The notes under the pieces: generated by a model
Database searches by the model: none
What the model saw: the letters and a program-made list of their open reading frames with translations, nothing else
What the model was told of the DNA's origin: nothing
Shown here: piece by piece, positions 1-13,559 of the stretch
Numbering within the stretch: the stretch's first letter is position 1
Layout: each line of letters begins with the position of its first letter
Assembly (NCBI RefSeq): GCF_016901775.1
Contig: NZ_JACJKW010000019.1
Location: 1-48,144, forward strand
DNA: 48,144 bases
DNA from: Intestinimonas butyriciproducens
Lineage (GTDB): Bacteria > Bacillota > Clostridia > Oscillospirales > Butyricicoccaceae
Direction of reading: 5' to 3'
Made by a program: the position numbers and the translations under genes

Positions 1-70
1 TGGCAGACCGCACTCCTATTATAGCAAAGGGAGTTTTTATTTCGCCATTATCGACATAAGTCTTTTTTTG

Positions 71-93
71 AACCACTCGCCTAGCGAGTGGTT
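71..93. repeat. perfect 10-bp inverted repeat beyond tuf
   Basis: Arms at 71-80 and 84-93 (AACCACTCGC and its complement) are perfectly complementary around a 3-nt loop. A T-run lies on each side (64-69 and 92-95), so it could end transcription in either direction. It sits just past the tuf terminator and may close a plus-strand gene that lies outside the window. Confidence 0.5.
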
Positions 94-102
94 TTCGGAG
101 CA

Positions 103-135
103 CAAAAAAGAGCCATGGCAAATGCCATGGCTCTT
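103..135 (-). terminator. rho-independent terminator of the tuf operon
   Basis: Arms at 108-120 and 123-135 are perfectly complementary (13 bp, core AGCCATGGCA). Read on the minus strand, the stem is followed by a run of T. It lies 18 bp past the tuf stop codon and closes the whole rpoB-to-tuf series. Confidence 0.85.
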
Positions 136-153
136 GAAAGAACAAAGAGTAAA

Positions 154-1356
154 TTACTCGTTGATCTTGGTAACAACGCCGGAACCGACAGTACGGCCGC
201 CTTCACGGATAGCGAAACGCAGGCCCTCTTCGATAGCGATGGGGGTGATCAGCTCAACATCCATCTCCACGTTGTCGCCGGGCATGCACATCTCAGTGCC
301 TTCGGGCAGAGTGATGACGCCGGTAACGTCGGTGGTACGGAAATAGAACTGAGGACGATAGTTGTTGAAGAAAGGAGTATGACGGCCACCCTCTTCCTTG
401 GTCAGAACATAAACCTGGCCATGGAACTTGGTGTGAGGATGGATGGAGCCGGGCTTGGCCAGAACCTGGCCGCGCTCGATGTCGGTCTTGTTGATGCCGC
501 GCAGCAGGCAGCCGATGTTGTCGCCAGCCTCAGCGAAGTCCAGCAGCTTGCGGAACATCTCGATGCCGGTGACGACGGTCTTCTTGGGAGCGTCCATCAG
601 GCCGACGATTTCCACTTCTTCACTCATCTTCAGGATGCCGCGCTCCACACGACCGGTAGCAACGGTGCCGCGGCCGGTGATGGTGAACACGTCTTCCACA
701 GGCATCAGGAAGGGCAGATCAGCCTTACGGTCAGGAGTGGGGATATAGCTGTCAACAGCGTCCAACAGGTTTCTGATGCACTCGTACTCAGGAGCGTTGG
801 GATCGGTGGAAGTGCTCTCCAGAGCCTGCAGGGCAGAGCCGCAGATGATGGGCACTTCGTCGCCGGGGAACTCGTAAGTGCTCAGCAGCTCACGAACTTC
901 CATCTCAACCAGCTCCAGCAGCTCGGGATCGTCCACCTGGTCGGCCTTGTTCAGGAACACGACGATAGCGGGCACGCCCACCTGACGGGCCAACAGGATG
1001 TGCTCACGAGTCTGAGCCATGGGGCCGTCGGAAGCAGCGATAACCAGGATGGCGCCGTCCATCTGAGCAGCACCGGTGATCATGTTCTTGATATAGTCAG
1101 CATGGCCCGGGCAGTCCACATGGGCATAGTGACGGGCATCGGTCTCATACTCAACGTGAGCGGTGTTGATTGTGATGCCGCGCTCTCTCTCTTCGGGAGC
1201 CTTGTCGATCATGTCGTAGGCTTCGAACTGAGCCTGGCCCTTCAGGGACAGGTACTTGGTGATCGCAGCGGTGGTAGTGGTCTTGCCGTGGTCAACGTGG
1301 CCGATGGTGCCGATGTTGACATGGGGCTTTGTTCTTTCAAATTTAGCCTTAGCCAT
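154..1356 (-). CDS. tuf: elongation factor Tu
   Basis: EF-Tu brings aminoacyl-tRNA to the ribosomal A site as a GTP complex in the cytoplasm. The 400-residue product has the usual family length. The G1 P-loop [15 protein letters not shown] is at about residues 19-33, the [20 protein letters not shown] switch/G3 block near 80-100, and NKAD (G4) near 136. Domains 2 and 3 follow, ending in the typical [20 protein letters not shown] ribosome-binding site lies just upstream of the ATG at 1356. It is the last gene of the str-type operon, 112 bp after fusA, with a terminator right behind it. No change from a normal housekeeping EF-Tu is visible. Confidence 0.98.
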   Translation of the reverse strand: MAKAKFERTKPHVNIGTIGHVDHGKTTTTAAITKYLSLKGQAQFEAYDMIDKAPEERERGITINTAHVEYETDARHYAHVDCPGHADYIKNMITGAAQMDGAILVIAASDGPMAQTREHILLARQVGVPAIVVFLNKADQVDDPELLELVEMEVRELLSTYEFPGDEVPIICGSALQALESTSTDPNAPEYECIRNLLDAVDSYIPTPDRKADLPFLMPVEDVFTITGRGTVATGRVERGILKMSEEVEIVGLMDAPKKTVVTGIEMFRKLLDFAEAGDNIGCLLRGINKTDIERGQVLAKPGSIHPHTKFHGQVYVLTKEEGGRHTPFFNNYRPQFYFRTTDVTGVITLPEGTEMCMPGDNVEMDVELITPIAIEEGLRFAIREGGRTVGSGVVTKINE

Positions 1357-1468
1357 TTGAACTCTCCTCCTTAAAAGTGCAGTATTCTAAAAAGCATATT
1401 GAATCGCCCTGCAATAAGCCCATTTTATCTTAAAAACAGCGGCAATGCAATACATAAATTGCAAATAC

Positions 1469-3538
<2,070 letters not shown>

Positions 3539-3576
3539 CTAGTGCTCTCCTTTCCAAAAACGGTTTGAATGGCGGA

Positions 3577-4047
3577 TTACCATCTGAAGTGGGCGAAAGC
3601 CTTGTTGGCTTCGGCCATCTTATGGGTATCTTCGCGCTTCTTCACAGCGCCGCCGGTTCCGTTGATGGCGTCCATGATCTCGCCGGCCAGACGCTCTTTC
3701 ATGGTCTTCTCACCGCGGTTGCGGGAATAGAGCGTGATCCAACGCAGACCAAGGGTCTGTCTTCTCTCGGGGCGCACTTCCATCGGCACCTGATAGGTGG
3801 CGCCGCCAACACGCCGGGCCTTGATCTCCAGGGCGGGCATGATGTTTTCCATGGCCTCATTGAACGCTTCCACAGGGTCCTTGCCGGTCTTTTCCTTTAC
3901 AATGTCGAAGGCGTCGTAGACGATCTTCTGAGCAATGCCCTTCTTGCCATCATACATGATGTTGTTGATGAGCTTGGTCACGAGTTTCGAATTGTAAAGC
4001 GGGTCCGGAAGAACATCCCTCTTGGGAACAAATCCTCTTCTGGGCAC
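3577..4047 (-). CDS. rpsG: 30S ribosomal protein S7
   Basis: S7 binds the 3' major domain of 16S rRNA and starts assembly of the 30S head. I choose the GTG at 4047: it is preceded by AAGGAGGG about 5 bases away and gives [17 protein letters not shown] and 156 residues, the usual S7 length. An in-frame ATG at 4065 would start inside sequence upstream of that ribosome-binding site and add six unlikely residues. The C-terminus [14 protein letters not shown] is typical. It lies between rpsL (180 bp upstream) and fusA (38 bp downstream). Confidence 0.96.
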   Translation of the reverse strand: MPRRGFVPKRDVLPDPLYNSKLVTKLINNIMYDGKKGIAQKIVYDAFDIVKEKTGKDPVEAFNEAMENIMPALEIKARRVGGATYQVPMEVRPERRQTLGLRWITLYSRNRGEKTMKERLAGEIMDAINGTGGAVKKREDTHKMAEANKAFAHFRW

Positions 4048-4227
4048 TTTGCTTCCCTCCTTCACAGAATGATTTCATAGGTACTCAAGGGTTTTTTGAG
4101 CCCTTGTTGTGTGCCCTGCCGGATCTTCCCTTTTTACCGATCGTCATAGCAATAATCTATAAGAATCTATCAAAAGGTCAATCTGGCAAAGCTCACACGC
4201 TTTGCTTTTTTGGGTTATGCGCTTTTC

Positions 4228-4656
4228 TTACTTCTTGGCTGCGCCGGCCTTGGGCCGCTTGGCGCCGTACTTGGAACGGCTCTGCATACGGCCGCTCACA
4301 CCCTGGGTGTCCAGGCTGCCGCGGATCACATGGTAACGCACACCAGGCAGGTCCTTAACACGGCCGCCTCTCACCATTACCACAGAGTGCTCCTGCAGGT
4401 TGTGGCCCACACCGGGGATGTAGCCCCAAACTTCCATGCCGTTGGTCAGGCGCACACGGGCCACCTTACGCAGGGCGGAGTTCGGCTTTTTGGGAGTCAT
4501 GGTCTTGACCGTGGTGCAGACACCTCTCTTCTGAGGAGAAGACTGATCGGTAGTCATCATCTTCTTGGAGTTGTACCCCTTCTGCAGCGCGGGAGAATTG
4601 GACTTGTAGCTGACCACTTCTCTTCCTTTGCGAACCAGCTGATTGAATGTAGGCAT
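4228..4656 (-). CDS. rpsL: 30S ribosomal protein S12
   Basis: S12 sits at the decoding centre of the small subunit and influences fidelity. The 142-residue product starts [15 protein letters not shown] and holds the conserved loop [17 protein letters not shown], then [14 protein letters not shown] and [13 protein letters not shown]. The lysines that mutate to give streptomycin resistance (E. coli K42/K87 region) are both the ordinary lysines here. A GGAGGTG site precedes the ATG at 4656. The 180-bp gap to rpsG holds no gene and no convincing terminator, so the two are probably co-transcribed. Confidence 0.98.
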   Translation of the reverse strand: MPTFNQLVRKGREVVSYKSNSPALQKGYNSKKMMTTDQSSPQKRGVCTTVKTMTPKKPNSALRKVARVRLTNGMEVWGYIPGVGHNLQEHSVVMVRGGRVKDLPGVRYHVIRGSLDTQGVSGRMQSRSKYGAKRPKAGAAKK

Positions 4657-4696
4657 AACGCACCTCCTTATAGATTATTGCTTTATGACACCCGCC

Positions 4697-4720
4697 CCCG
4701 GAGAGCCTGGGCTCTCCGGG
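4697..4720 (-). other. strong stem-loop between the L7Ae-like gene and rpsL
   Basis: Arms at 4697-4706 and 4711-4720 (CCCGGAGAGC and its complement) close a 4-nt loop, and the flanks extend the pairing with C/G runs. Read on the minus strand no T-run follows, so it is not a standard terminator. It could be a processing or partial attenuation site that sets the ratio of rpoBC to ribosomal-protein transcripts. Confidence 0.45.
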
Positions 4721-4744
4721 AGGGGAAAAAGCCTGAAACAGGTT

Positions 4745-4993
4745 TTATTCTTCCAGCAGCGCAACGGCCACGGCGCATCCCACATGGATGCCGCACACCG
4801 CGCCAAGCTGGGCCATGGTGGGAACACTTTCCACCGGCACAGACTGCTGCTGGCAAAGCGCGATAAAGGGACGGGTAACATGATCTTCGGCGTCCCTGGC
4901 CACAAAAGCCAGCTTCGCCTTTCCGGCGCTCACCGCCCGCTGGGACTGTTTGACGCCCACGGCCCGGGGGCCCTGCTGCAACACAGAGAGCAT
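4745..4993 (-). CDS. rplGB: L7Ae-family ribosomal protein (YbxF-like)
   Basis: This 82-residue protein belongs to the L7Ae/L30e RNA-binding family, whose bacterial members such as B. subtilis YbxF bind kink-turn RNA; their exact ribosomal role is less clear. The family is visible in AGKAKLAFVARDAEDHV and the hydrophobic LGAVCGIHVGCAVAVALLE end. I take the ATG at 4993, because GGAGG lies 6 bases upstream; the ATG at 4999 would have no spacing at all. The position between rpoC and rpsL is the same as in Bacillus. The symbol follows B. subtilis usage and is the least certain part. Confidence 0.88.
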   Translation of the reverse strand: MLSVLQQGPRAVGVKQSQRAVSAGKAKLAFVARDAEDHVTRPFIALCQQQSVPVESVPTMAQLGAVCGIHVGCAVAVALLEE

Positions 4994-5047
4994 GTTCATC
5001 CTCCAAAAATTCTCACGCAGTTAATTATTATATGCTATCTTTCCCAA

Positions 5048-8000
5048 TTAGTCAACCATTTCTACAACTTCTTCATAAGTTGCCTGGTTGTACTCGTCCA
5101 CGCCGCTGCCGGCGGGCACCAATTTGCCGATGATGACATTCTCTTTCAGGCCCAGCAGCGGGTCAACCTTGCCCTTGATAGCGGCTTCGGTGAGCACTCT
5201 GGTGGTCTCCTGGAAGGAAGCGGCGGACAGGAAGCTGTCGGTGGCCAGAGAGGCCTTGGTGATACCCAGCAGCACCGGTGTATAGGTGGCCGGCTCGAAC
5301 TCTTTCCCTTCGGCGGCGGCCTTCTTGGCCCCCTCCTCGTTGGCATCCTCGAACTCGAAGATGTCCACCATGGATCCGGGCAGCAGTTCGGTATCGCCCT
5401 GATTTTCCACCCGCACCTTCCGCATCATCTGACGGACGATGACTTCGATGTGCCGGTCGTTGATATCAACGCCCTGCTGACGGTACACCCGCTGGACTTC
5501 CTGGATCAGGTAAGCCTGCACCGCTTCCACATCCCGGGTGCGCAGCACATCGTGGGGATTGAGAGCGCCTTCGGTGAGAGCATCGCCCATGGCGATCTCC
5601 TGGCCATCCTGCACCTTGAGGGGCTGACCCAGGGGCACCTGGTATACCTTGCTCTCGCCGGTCTCCCGGTCGGTGACGGTGATGGGACGGGTGGAGCCTT
5701 TGCGGCTGTCGTCCACCGATACCACGCCGGCATTCTCCGACAGAGTGGCGGCACGCTTGGGCTTACGGGCTTCGAACAGCTCTTCAACACGGGGAAGACC
5801 CTGGGTGATGTCGTTACCGGCAACGCCGCCGGTATGGAAAGTACGCATGGTCAGCTGTGTGCCCGGCTCGCCGATGGACTGGGCCGCAATGATGCCGACG
5901 GCTTCACCGATACCGATCTCGGTGCGGGAAGCCAGGTTGCTGCCGTAGCACTTGGCGCACACGCCGTGACGGGCCCGGCAGGTAAGCACACTGCGGATCT
6001 TGATCCGGGTGACACCGGCGTCGGTGATGATCTTGGCGTCGTCCTCGGTCATCAGCTTGTCTTTGGACACCAGCACATTGCCCTTTGCATCCTTGAAGTC
6101 CTCGGTGAGATACCGGCCGACGAGACGGTCGGCAAAGGGCTCGATCACCTGGTTGCCGTCGCTGATCTCAAAGACCCAGATGCCGTCGTCGGTGCCGCAG
6201 TCGTGCTCACGGATGATCACATCCTGGGACACATCCACCAGACGGCGGGTCAGGTAACCGGAGTCGGCGGTACGCAGAGCGGTATCGGCCAGACCTTTCC
6301 GGGCGCCTCTGGAGGAAATGAAGTATTCCAGAACAGACAGGCCTTCACGGAAGTTGGCCTTGATGGGGATTTCGATGGTCTTACCGGCGGTGTTGGCCAT
6401 CAGGCCGCGCATACCCGCCAGCTGACGGATCTGGTTCATGCTACCACGGGCACCGGAGTTGGACATCATGAAGATCGGGTTGAACCGGTCCAGACAATCG
6501 TTCAGGGCCTTGGTAACGTCCTTGATGGTCTGCTCCCATTCCTCAACCACCAGGCGGTAGCGTTCGTCGTCGGTGATCAGGCCCCGCTTGAACTGACGGT
6601 CAATGCGGGCTACACGCTTTTCGGTGGCGGCGATGAGGGTGTATTTCTCATCGGGGATGGTCATATCGGACACCGACACCGTCATGGCGCCGATGGTGGA
6701 GTACTTGAAGCCCAGGGCTTTGATATCGTCCAGCAGATGGGCGGTACGGGCGAAGTCATGGCGCTTGATACAGGCGGCAATGATCTTGCCCAGTTCCTTT
6801 TTGCCGCAGGAGAAGGAGATCTCCAGGTCAAACTCATGGCCGGGCTGGGTTCTGTCCACAAAGCCCAGGTCCTGAGGCACAGCCTGGTTGAAGATCAGCC
6901 GGCCCACAGTGGCCGGGACGATCTTACTTTCCATTTTGCCCTCAATTTCCCGGAATAGCCGCACCTTGATGGGAGAATGGATGCCCACATAACCCTGCTG
7001 ATAGGCCAGGAGGGCTTCGTCTTCGCTCGCGAAGATCATGCCGGTGCCTTTTTCTTCCCGGTCGATGGTCAGGTAGTAAGAACCCAGAACCATGTCCTGA
7101 GAAGGCACGGTGACGGGCATACCGTCCTGAGGCTTCAGCAGGTTGTTGGCCGACAGCATGAGCAGGCGGGCTTCGGCCTGGGCCTCGGCGCTGAGGGGCA
7201 CATGGACGGCCATCTGGTCGCCGTCAAAGTCGGCGTTAAAGGCGGTACACACCAGAGGATGGAGCTTGATGGCCCGGCCTTCTACCAGGATGGGCTCAAA
7301 GGCCTGGATGCCCAGACGGTGCAGCGTCGGCGCACGGTTGAGCATGACAGGATGCTCCTTGATGACCACTTCCAGAGCGTCCCACACCTCGGTGCGGGCC
7401 CGTTCCACCATCTTCTTGGCGCTCTTGATGTTGTTGGCCACGCCGTCTTCCACCAGCTTCTTCATGACGAAGGGCTTGAACAGCTCCAGAGCCATCTCCT
7501 TGGGCAGGCCGCACTGATAGATCTTCAGGTCGGGGCCCACCACGATAACGCTACGGCCGGAGTAGTCAACACGCTTACCCAGCAGGTTCTGACGGAACCG
7601 GCCCTGCTTGCCCTTGAGCATATCGCTGAGGGATTTGAGGGGACGGTTGTTGGGGCCGGTGACCGGACGGCCGCGGCGGCCGTTGTCGATGAGGGCGTCC
7701 ACCGCTTCCTGGAGCATCCGCTTCTCGTTGCGCACGATGATGTCGGGCGCGCCCAGCTCCAGCAGTCTCTTCAGACGGTTGTTCCGGTTGATCACCCGGC
7801 GGTACAGGTCGTTCAAATCGCTGGTGGCGAACCGGCCGCCGTCCAGCTGGACCATGGGCCGCAGCTCGGGGGGAATCACCGGCACCACATCCAGGATCAT
7901 CCACTCAGGCCGGTTGCCCGACTGGCGGAAGGCCTCGATGACCTCCAGCCGCTTGATGATCCGCAGCTTCTTCTGGCCGGAAGCGTCTTTCAGCTCGGCC

Positions 8001-8572
8001 CGCAGCTGGGCGGACAGCTCTTCCAGGTCGATTTCGGCCAGCAGCTTCTTGATGGCCTCGGCGCCCATTTCCGCCTTGAAATCGTCCTCGTATTTTTCCA
8101 CCATATCCCGGTATTCTTTTTCGGTGAGGATCTGCTTTTTCATCAGCGGGGTGTCACCGGGATCGGTGACGATGTAGCTGGCGAAATAGAGCACCTTTTC
8201 CAAAAGCCGGGGGGACATATCCAGCACCAGGCCCATCCGGGAGGGGATGCCCTTGAAATACCAGATGTGGCTGACGGGAGCGGCCAGCTCGATGTGGCCC
8301 ATCCGCTCCCGGCGCACCTTGGACTTGGTCACTTCCACGCCGCAGCGTTCGCAGATCTTGCCCTTGAAGCGCACTTTCTTATATTTTCCGCAATGGCACT
8401 CCCAGTCCTTCTGGGGCCCGAAGATCCGTTCGCAGAACAGGCCGTCCCGCTCGGGCTTCAGAGTGCGATAGTTGATGGTCTCCGGCTTTTTCACTTCGCC
8501 ATAGGACCATTCGCGGATCAGTTCCGGAGAAGCCAGACCGATCTTGATGGCTTCAAATGTCATGTTTGCCAT
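5048..8572 (-). CDS. rpoC: DNA-directed RNA polymerase subunit beta'
   Basis: Beta' carries the catalytic magnesium site of RNA polymerase. The 1174-residue product has the N-terminal zinc-binding block (CHCGKYK...CERCGVEV, about residues 59-78), the active-site motif [16 protein letters not shown] near residue 445, the trigger-loop/bridge-helix region around [20 protein letters not shown], and the second zinc site with [13 protein letters not shown]. The length is normal for Firmicutes and no intein or large insertion is seen. It starts 18 bp after rpoB with a GGAGGGG site, so the two are translated from one transcript. Confidence 0.98.
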   Translation of the reverse strand: MANMTFEAIKIGLASPELIREWSYGEVKKPETINYRTLKPERDGLFCERIFGPQKDWECHCGKYKKVRFKGKICERCGVEVTKSKVRRERMGHIELAAPVSHIWYFKGIPSRMGLVLDMSPRLLEKVLYFASYIVTDPGDTPLMKKQILTEKEYRDMVEKYEDDFKAEMGAEAIKKLLAEIDLEELSAQLRAELKDASGQKKLRIIKRLEVIEAFRQSGNRPEWMILDVVPVIPPELRPMVQLDGGRFATSDLNDLYRRVINRNNRLKRLLELGAPDIIVRNEKRMLQEAVDALIDNGRRGRPVTGPNNRPLKSLSDMLKGKQGRFRQNLLGKRVDYSGRSVIVVGPDLKIYQCGLPKEMALELFKPFVMKKLVEDGVANNIKSAKKMVERARTEVWDALEVVIKEHPVMLNRAPTLHRLGIQAFEPILVEGRAIKLHPLVCTAFNADFDGDQMAVHVPLSAEAQAEARLLMLSANNLLKPQDGMPVTVPSQDMVLGSYYLTIDREEKGTGMIFASEDEALLAYQQGYVGIHSPIKVRLFREIEGKMESKIVPATVGRLIFNQAVPQDLGFVDRTQPGHEFDLEISFSCGKKELGKIIAACIKRHDFARTAHLLDDIKALGFKYSTIGAMTVSVSDMTIPDEKYTLIAATEKRVARIDRQFKRGLITDDERYRLVVEEWEQTIKDVTKALNDCLDRFNPIFMMSNSGARGSMNQIRQLAGMRGLMANTAGKTIEIPIKANFREGLSVLEYFISSRGARKGLADTALRTADSGYLTRRLVDVSQDVIIREHDCGTDDGIWVFEISDGNQVIEPFADRLVGRYLTEDFKDAKGNVLVSKDKLMTEDDAKIITDAGVTRIKIRSVLTCRARHGVCAKCYGSNLASRTEIGIGEAVGIIAAQSIGEPGTQLTMRTFHTGGVAGNDITQGLPRVEELFEARKPKRAATLSENAGVVSVDDSRKGSTRPITVTDRETGESKVYQVPLGQPLKVQDGQEIAMGDALTEGALNPHDVLRTRDVEAVQAYLIQEVQRVYRQQGVDINDRHIEVIVRQMMRKVRVENQGDTELLPGSMVDIFEFEDANEEGAKKAAAEGKEFEPATYTPVLLGITKASLATDSFLSAASFQETTRVLTEAAIKGKVDPLLGLKENVIIGKLVPAGSGVDEYNQATYEEVVEMVD

Positions 8573-8590
8573 AGTTTCTCTTCCCCTCCG

Positions 8591-11500
8591 TTACAGTGTC
8601 TCGTCGTCCAGCGGGTCGATCTCTTCTCCCACCAGTTCGTTCATCACTTCCAGCGGGTCTTCCTCCTCATTCTGCTCACCGATGCCGAAGCCGGCCTCTG
8701 CAAGCTCGCTGTCCAGAGCTACGCCCTGAGAGCCCATCTCTTCCTGGGCCCCGCCGCCGCGGACGATGTCTTCGTAAGCATCGTCGTCATCATCGTCGTC
8801 ATTGAGGTGGATCTCTTCCATATTCTTGTCCAGCACCTTCAGATCCAGACCCAGGGACTGCAGTTCCTTCACCAGAACCTTGAAGGATTCAGGCACACCG
8901 GGCTTGGGCACATTGTGGCCCTTGACGATGGCCTCGTAGGTCTTGACACGGCCCACGATATCGTCGGACTTGACGGTGAGGATCTCCTGCAGGGTATAGG
9001 CTGCGCCATAGGCCTCCAGGGCCCACACTTCCATTTCGCCGAAACGCTGGCCGCCGAACTGGGCCTTGCCGCCCAAGGGCTGCTGGGTAACCAGGCTGTA
9101 GGGGCCGGTGGAACGGGCGTGGATCTTATCGTCCACCAGGTGATGGAGCTTCAGGTAGTACATATAACCCACGGTCACCGGGTTGTCAAAGGGCTCGCCG
9201 GTACGGCCATCGTAGAGGATGCTCTTGCCGTCCTCCCGCAGACCGGCATCCCGGAAGAGAGCCCGGATATCTTCTTCTTTTGCGCCGTCAAACACAGGGG
9301 TGGCCACATGGATGCCCAGTGCGCTGGCCGCAAAGCCCAGATGCACTTCCAGCACCTGACCGATGTTCATACGGGAAGGCACGCCCAGGGGGTTGAGCAC
9401 GATGTCCAGCGGTGTGCCGTCCGAGAGGAAGGGCATATCCTCCTGAGGCAGAATACGGGACACAACACCCTTGTTGCCGTGACGGCCGGCCATTTTGTCG
9501 CCCACGGAGATCTTTCTCTTCTGAGCGATGTAGCAGCGGACCACCATGTTGACACCGGGAGACAGCTCATCCCCGTTGGCCCGGGTAAAGACCTTCACAT
9601 CCACGATGATGCCGCCGGCGCCGTGAGGCACGCGGAGGGAGGTGTCCCGCACCTCTCTGGCCTTTTCACCGAAGATGGCCCGGAGCAGACGCTCTTCCGC
9701 CGTCAGCTCGGTCTCGCCCTTGGGGGTGACCTTGCCCACCAGGATGTCGCCGGGGTGCACTTCGGCGCCTACCCGCACAATGCCCCGCTCGTCCAGATCC
9801 CGCAGAGCTTCCTCGCCCACATTGGGGATATCCCGGGTGATCTCCTCGGGCCCCAGCTTGGTATCCCGGCTCTCGGTCTCGTATTCTTCGATATGGATGG
9901 AGGTATACACATCGTCCCGCACCAGGCGTTCGTTGAGCAGGACGGCGTCTTCGTAGTTATAACCTTCCCAGGTCATAAAGCCGATGAGGGCGTTTTTGCC
10001 CAGGGAGATTTCGCCCTGAGAGGTGGAGGGGCCGTCGGCGATTACATCGCCCTTTTTCACCCGTTCTCCCACCGCCACAATGGGCTTCTGGTTGATGCAG
10101 GTACCCTGGTTGGAGCGCATGAACTTGATGAGCCGATGGGTCTTTTCGCCCAGCTCGTCATAGTTGATGGTCACATCCCGGGCAGTGACCCGGGTGACGG
10201 TGCCGTCGCCCAGAGCCAGAGGCACAGTGCCCGAGTCCACAGCGGCCTTGTATTCCATGCCGGTGGCCACGAAGGGAGCCTGGGTCTTGAGCAGAGGCAC
10301 AGCCTGCCGCTGCATGTTGGAACCCATCAGAGCACGGTTGGCGTCGTCGTTTTCCAGGAAGGGGATCATGGCAGTGGCCACGGAGACCATCATCTTGGGA
10401 GCCACATCCACCAGGTCCACCTTTTCCCGCTCGATCTCGATGATCTCGTCACGGCGGCGGCAGGTGACACGGTCGGCTTTGATCCGGCCGTTTTCATCCA
10501 GAGGCTCGTTGGCCTGGGCCACGATGTACTCGTCCTCGATGTCGGCGGTCATATACTGCACTTCATCGGTGACGATGCCGGTTTCCTTGTCCACGATGCG
10601 GTAAGGAGCCTCGATAAAGCCGTAGTCATTGATGCGGGCATAGGTGGCCAGATAAGAAATCAGGCCAATGTTGGGACCTTCAGGAGTCTCGATGGGGCAC
10701 AGACGGCCATAGTGGCTGTAATGCACGTCGCGGACTTCCATGTTGGCCCGGTCACGGCTCAGACCGCCGGGGCCCAGGGCGGACATACGGCGCTTGTGGG
10801 TCAGCTCGGCCAGAGGGTTGTTCTGGTCCATGAACTGGCTGAGGGGGGAGGAGCCGAAGAACTCCTTGATGGCCGCCGTCACAGGACGGATATTGATCAG
10901 GCTCTGGGGGGTAACGATGTCCAGATCCTGGATGGTCATACGCTCGCGGATCACCCGCTCCATGCGGGAGAAACCGATGCGGAACTGGTTCTGCAGCAGC
11001 TCGCCCACGCTGCGCAGGCGGCGGTTGCCCAGATGGTCGATGTCGTCGGCAGTGCCTACGCCATTGGCCAGGCAGTTGAGGTAGTTGATGGAAGCCAGGA
11101 TATCGTCCACGATGATGTGCTTGGGAATCAGCTCATCCACATTCTCCCGGATGGCATCCAGCAGCTCCTGGCCCTGGTGCTCTTCCATCAGCTGGCGCAG
11201 CACGGAGAAGCGCACCCGCTCATAAATGCCCAGTTCTTCCTCGTTGCAGTCCACAAAGTCATGGAGCCACACCATGTCGTTGGAGAAGGCCTTGACCTCT
11301 TTGCCCTCCACATCCAGATAGGCCACCGAAACGCCCTTCTTTTCAATGAGGGCGGCCTGCTCCCGGGTGAGCACCTGGCCGGGAGTGGCCAGCACTTCGC
11401 CGGTGAGGGGATCGGTGACGGGGCGGGCCAGTTTCTGGCCGCTGAGGCGCTTGGAAATGGCCATCTTCTTGTTGAACTTGTACCGGCCCACGGTGGACAG

Positions 11501-12313
11501 GTCATAGCGCTTGGGATCGAAGAACAGATTGTGGAGCAGAGTCTGGGCGCTGTCCACTGTGGGAGGCTCACCGGGACGGAGACGCTTGTAGATCTCAATG
11601 AGAGCATCCTCGGTGGTCTTGATGGCGGAGTCCTTGTCCAGAGAAGCGATGATCCGCTCATCCTCGCCAAACACCTCTTTGATCTCGGCGTCGGTGCCGA
11701 TGCCGATGGCCCGGATCAGGGAGGTGATGGGCAGCTTGCGGTTTTTGTCGATGCGCACATAGAACACATCGTTCACATCGGTCTCATACTCCAGCCAGGC
11801 GCCCCGGTAGGGGATGACGGTGCTGGTGTACATCTGCTTATCCGGCCGCTCGTTGTTGATGCCGAAATACATGCCCGGAGAACGGACGATCTGAGAGACC
11901 ACCACCCGTTCGGCGCCGTTGATGATAAAGGTGCCGCCGTCGGTCATCACAGGGAAATCGCCCATGAAGATCTCCTGTTCCTTGATCTCACCGGTCTCCT
12001 TGTTGCGCAGACGCATGCGCACCTTGATGGGTGCGGCATAGGTGGCGTCCCGCTCTTTGCATTCTTCCACCGAATACTTGGGCTCTTCTTCCATGGAATA
12101 ATCCAGGAAGGTCAGCTCCAGGTTGCCGGTGTAGTCGGTGATGGCGCCCACATCCCGGAACACCTCACGCAGGCCGGTATCCAGGAACCATTGATAGGAC
12201 TTCTTCTGCACCTCGATGAGGTTGGGCATCTGGAGCACTTCCCGGGTCCGCGAAAAGCAAACCCGCTCCTTTTTGCCGCACTGGATCCTGCCGTACTTTT
12301 CCCAGTTGTACAT
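8591..12313 (-). CDS. rpoB: DNA-directed RNA polymerase subunit beta
   Basis: Beta forms the other half of the polymerase active-site cleft and the rifampicin pocket. I take the ATG at 12313, which has CGGAG 8 bases upstream and gives [10 protein letters not shown] and 1240 residues; an upstream in-frame ATG at 12364 would add 17 residues with no family support. The N-terminal block [19 protein letters not shown] and the C-terminal [24 protein letters not shown] are typical. The rifampicin region reads [20 protein letters not shown]. The protein ends in an acidic tail with a run of Asp. It is the first gene of its operon, with a strong promoter 150 bp upstream. Confidence 0.98.
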   Translation of the reverse strand: MYNWEKYGRIQCGKKERVCFSRTREVLQMPNLIEVQKKSYQWFLDTGLREVFRDVGAITDYTGNLELTFLDYSMEEEPKYSVEECKERDATYAAPIKVRMRLRNKETGEIKEQEIFMGDFPVMTDGGTFIINGAERVVVSQIVRSPGMYFGINNERPDKQMYTSTVIPYRGAWLEYETDVNDVFYVRIDKNRKLPITSLIRAIGIGTDAEIKEVFGEDERIIASLDKDSAIKTTEDALIEIYKRLRPGEPPTVDSAQTLLHNLFFDPKRYDLSTVGRYKFNKKMAISKRLSGQKLARPVTDPLTGEVLATPGQVLTREQAALIEKKGVSVAYLDVEGKEVKAFSNDMVWLHDFVDCNEEELGIYERVRFSVLRQLMEEHQGQELLDAIRENVDELIPKHIIVDDILASINYLNCLANGVGTADDIDHLGNRRLRSVGELLQNQFRIGFSRMERVIRERMTIQDLDIVTPQSLINIRPVTAAIKEFFGSSPLSQFMDQNNPLAELTHKRRMSALGPGGLSRDRANMEVRDVHYSHYGRLCPIETPEGPNIGLISYLATYARINDYGFIEAPYRIVDKETGIVTDEVQYMTADIEDEYIVAQANEPLDENGRIKADRVTCRRRDEIIEIEREKVDLVDVAPKMMVSVATAMIPFLENDDANRALMGSNMQRQAVPLLKTQAPFVATGMEYKAAVDSGTVPLALGDGTVTRVTARDVTINYDELGEKTHRLIKFMRSNQGTCINQKPIVAVGERVKKGDVIADGPSTSQGEISLGKNALIGFMTWEGYNYEDAVLLNERLVRDDVYTSIHIEEYETESRDTKLGPEEITRDIPNVGEEALRDLDERGIVRVGAEVHPGDILVGKVTPKGETELTAEERLLRAIFGEKAREVRDTSLRVPHGAGGIIVDVKVFTRANGDELSPGVNMVVRCYIAQKRKISVGDKMAGRHGNKGVVSRILPQEDMPFLSDGTPLDIVLNPLGVPSRMNIGQVLEVHLGFAASALGIHVATPVFDGAKEEDIRALFRDAGLREDGKSILYDGRTGEPFDNPVTVGYMYYLKLHHLVDDKIHARSTGPYSLVTQQPLGGKAQFGGQRFGEMEVWALEAYGAAYTLQEILTVKSDDIVGRVKTYEAIVKGHNVPKPGVPESFKVLVKELQSLGLDLKVLDKNMEEIHLNDDDDDDDAYEDIVRGGGAQEEMGSQGVALDSELAEAGFGIGEQNEEEDPLEVMNELVGEEIDPLDDETL

Positions 12314-12462
12314 TTGCCACACTCCGTTTCCTGTCAGTTTGCGATACACTAGGGTGCGTTGCAATTTTTTATTTCTTCCCTGTTGCCATCCTCACCGGCT
12401 TTTGCTAAAATGAGAGCGGTGAAAAATGACTGCCAGTTGATTGCATATCGATGCAGTATATT

Positions 12463-12491
12463 ATTATACTATTTTCATTGCAAGAAGTCAA
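12463..12491 (-). promoter_or_regulatory. promoter of the rpoB operon
   Basis: On the minus strand TTGACT (12486-12491) and TATAAT (12463-12468) are 17 bp apart, a near-perfect housekeeping sigma-A promoter. The predicted start near 12456 leaves a leader of about 143 nt before rpoB. I see no ribosomal-protein-type leader structure. Confidence 0.88.
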
Positions 12492-12510
12492 CCGAACGAA
12501 CTGTATAAAA

Positions 12511-12530
12511 CTGCCTGTTTTTTCAGGCAG
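12511..12530 (-). terminator. small terminator hairpin upstream of the rpoB promoter
   Basis: Arms 12511-12517 and 12524-12530 (CTGCCTG) with a short A/T loop, followed on the minus strand by TTTTAT. With the next hairpin it would block read-through from the upstream membrane-protein operon into rpoB. Confidence 0.6.
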
Positions 12531-12565
12531 CTTTTTGTTTATCCAGCCATTTCAGGCAAAAATCG

Positions 12566-12589
12566 GCCCGGCCTCCAAAGCGGCCGGGC
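12566..12589 (-). terminator. terminator of the 14.1-12.6 kb membrane operon
   Basis: Arms 12566-12573 and 12582-12589 (GCCCGGCC) form a GC-rich stem followed on the minus strand by GATTTTTGCC. It begins 8 bp after the stop codon at 12597. Confidence 0.8.
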
Positions 12590-12596
12590 TTTCCTT

Positions 12597-13559
12597 TTAT
12601 TTTTCCGCCAGAAAGACAAGGGGAAGGGCGCAGACTCCAAACAGTGCCGGAAACCAAAGATAGGCGCCGCTGACGAGAAAAGCCGGCGTGATCTCTTTGT
12701 ACATCAGCGCCGCACACAACGGCATCACAGAAAAAGCCAGCAGGCCCAAAAGCAATATGCCGACGGCCCAGAGCTTTTTCCTCCGTTGCCAGAGCAAACC
12801 TGCCAGACCGAGGAGCAGCATGCCGGGCAGCCAAAGCAGATTGCCTTGCAGCACTTTATCCCCTCCCTCTCCCATGGAGGAAAAAAGAAAAGCGATCACA
12901 AGCCAGCCCAAGGCGGCACACACCAGCTCCCACAGTGGACGGCGGCAGAACGCCGTGAAAAAGAGCATGGCCAGCATGAGAAGCGCTCCCAGGCCGCAAT
13001 ACCAAAAGCTCTCCACCCGGAAAGCCAGGGTTCCTTCTTGCAAAGAACCTGCGATCCGGGGCCACAGCCCATAGAGCAGTCCCCCGGCCCCTCCCAGAAT
13101 CCACAGGATGCCCTTCCCCCAGCTTCCCATGGCTTTATGGGGCAGAAGGAGCAGCACCGCTCCCAATACCGGACAAAGGGAGATAAACGCCATTTCAAAA
13201 TAGAAAAATCCCAAGTGAAAATAAAGCCCCACCGTTCCTGTCAGGCCGGAGATAATCTTCTCCAGCAAAACAGCAAAAAGAAGCAGGAAAAGGATTCCTT
13301 CCAGATAGATCAGAATGCCCCGGCCCTCCCGGCGGCTGTAAAGCATCCACAGAGCCACCATCGCCGGGAAAAAGGCCAGCCACATTCCCCGGCTCCATTG
13401 GCTTACCATCTGAGAAACAACCATGGCCCACTCCGGCGCCTGGTAATTATGGATAAATCGGGGAAAAACAGCGCTCCACAGACCCACCGTATTCAGCAGC
13501 GCGGCGCACAAAAGGCCAAACACCGGCGCTTTCCCATCAAACATCACTTTTTGTTTCAT
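12597..13559 (-). CDS. polytopic membrane protein of unknown function
   Basis: I do not recognise this 320-residue protein. It is almost wholly hydrophobic, with about nine or ten membrane-spanning stretches (for example GIWLAFF-like segments near residue 60, ILFLLLFAVLLEKI near 90, GLLCAALLNTVGLWSAVF near 14-31 and LLWLPGMLLLGLAGLLW near 240). The loops are short and no catalytic motif stands out. Its start codon overlaps the stop of the upstream gene by 4 nt (ATGA), so the two are translationally coupled and probably act together in the membrane. It is followed by a terminator and then by the rpoB promoter region. Confidence 0.75.
   Translation of the reverse strand: MKQKVMFDGKAPVFGLLCAALLNTVGLWSAVFPRFIHNYQAPEWAMVVSQMVSQWSRGMWLAFFPAMVALWMLYSRREGRGILIYLEGILFLLLFAVLLEKIISGLTGTVGLYFHLGFFYFEMAFISLCPVLGAVLLLLPHKAMGSWGKGILWILGGAGGLLYGLWPRIAGSLQEGTLAFRVESFWYCGLGALLMLAMLFFTAFCRRPLWELVCAALGWLVIAFLFSSMGEGGDKVLQGNLLWLPGMLLLGLAGLLWQRRKKLWAVGILLLGLLAFSVMPLCAALMYKEITPAFLVSGAYLWFPALFGVCALPLVFLAEK

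Noticed and set aside
4086-4106. Terminator between rpsL and rpsG
   Set aside because: The stem is only 6 bp with a long loop and no T-run on the minus strand.
6977-12352. Open frame of 1791 codons on the plus strand opposite rpoB/rpoC
   Set aside because: It is antisense to the polymerase genes, has no ribosome-binding site or recognisable domain, and arises from their codon bias. The same holds for frames opposite tuf, fusA and the binding proteins.
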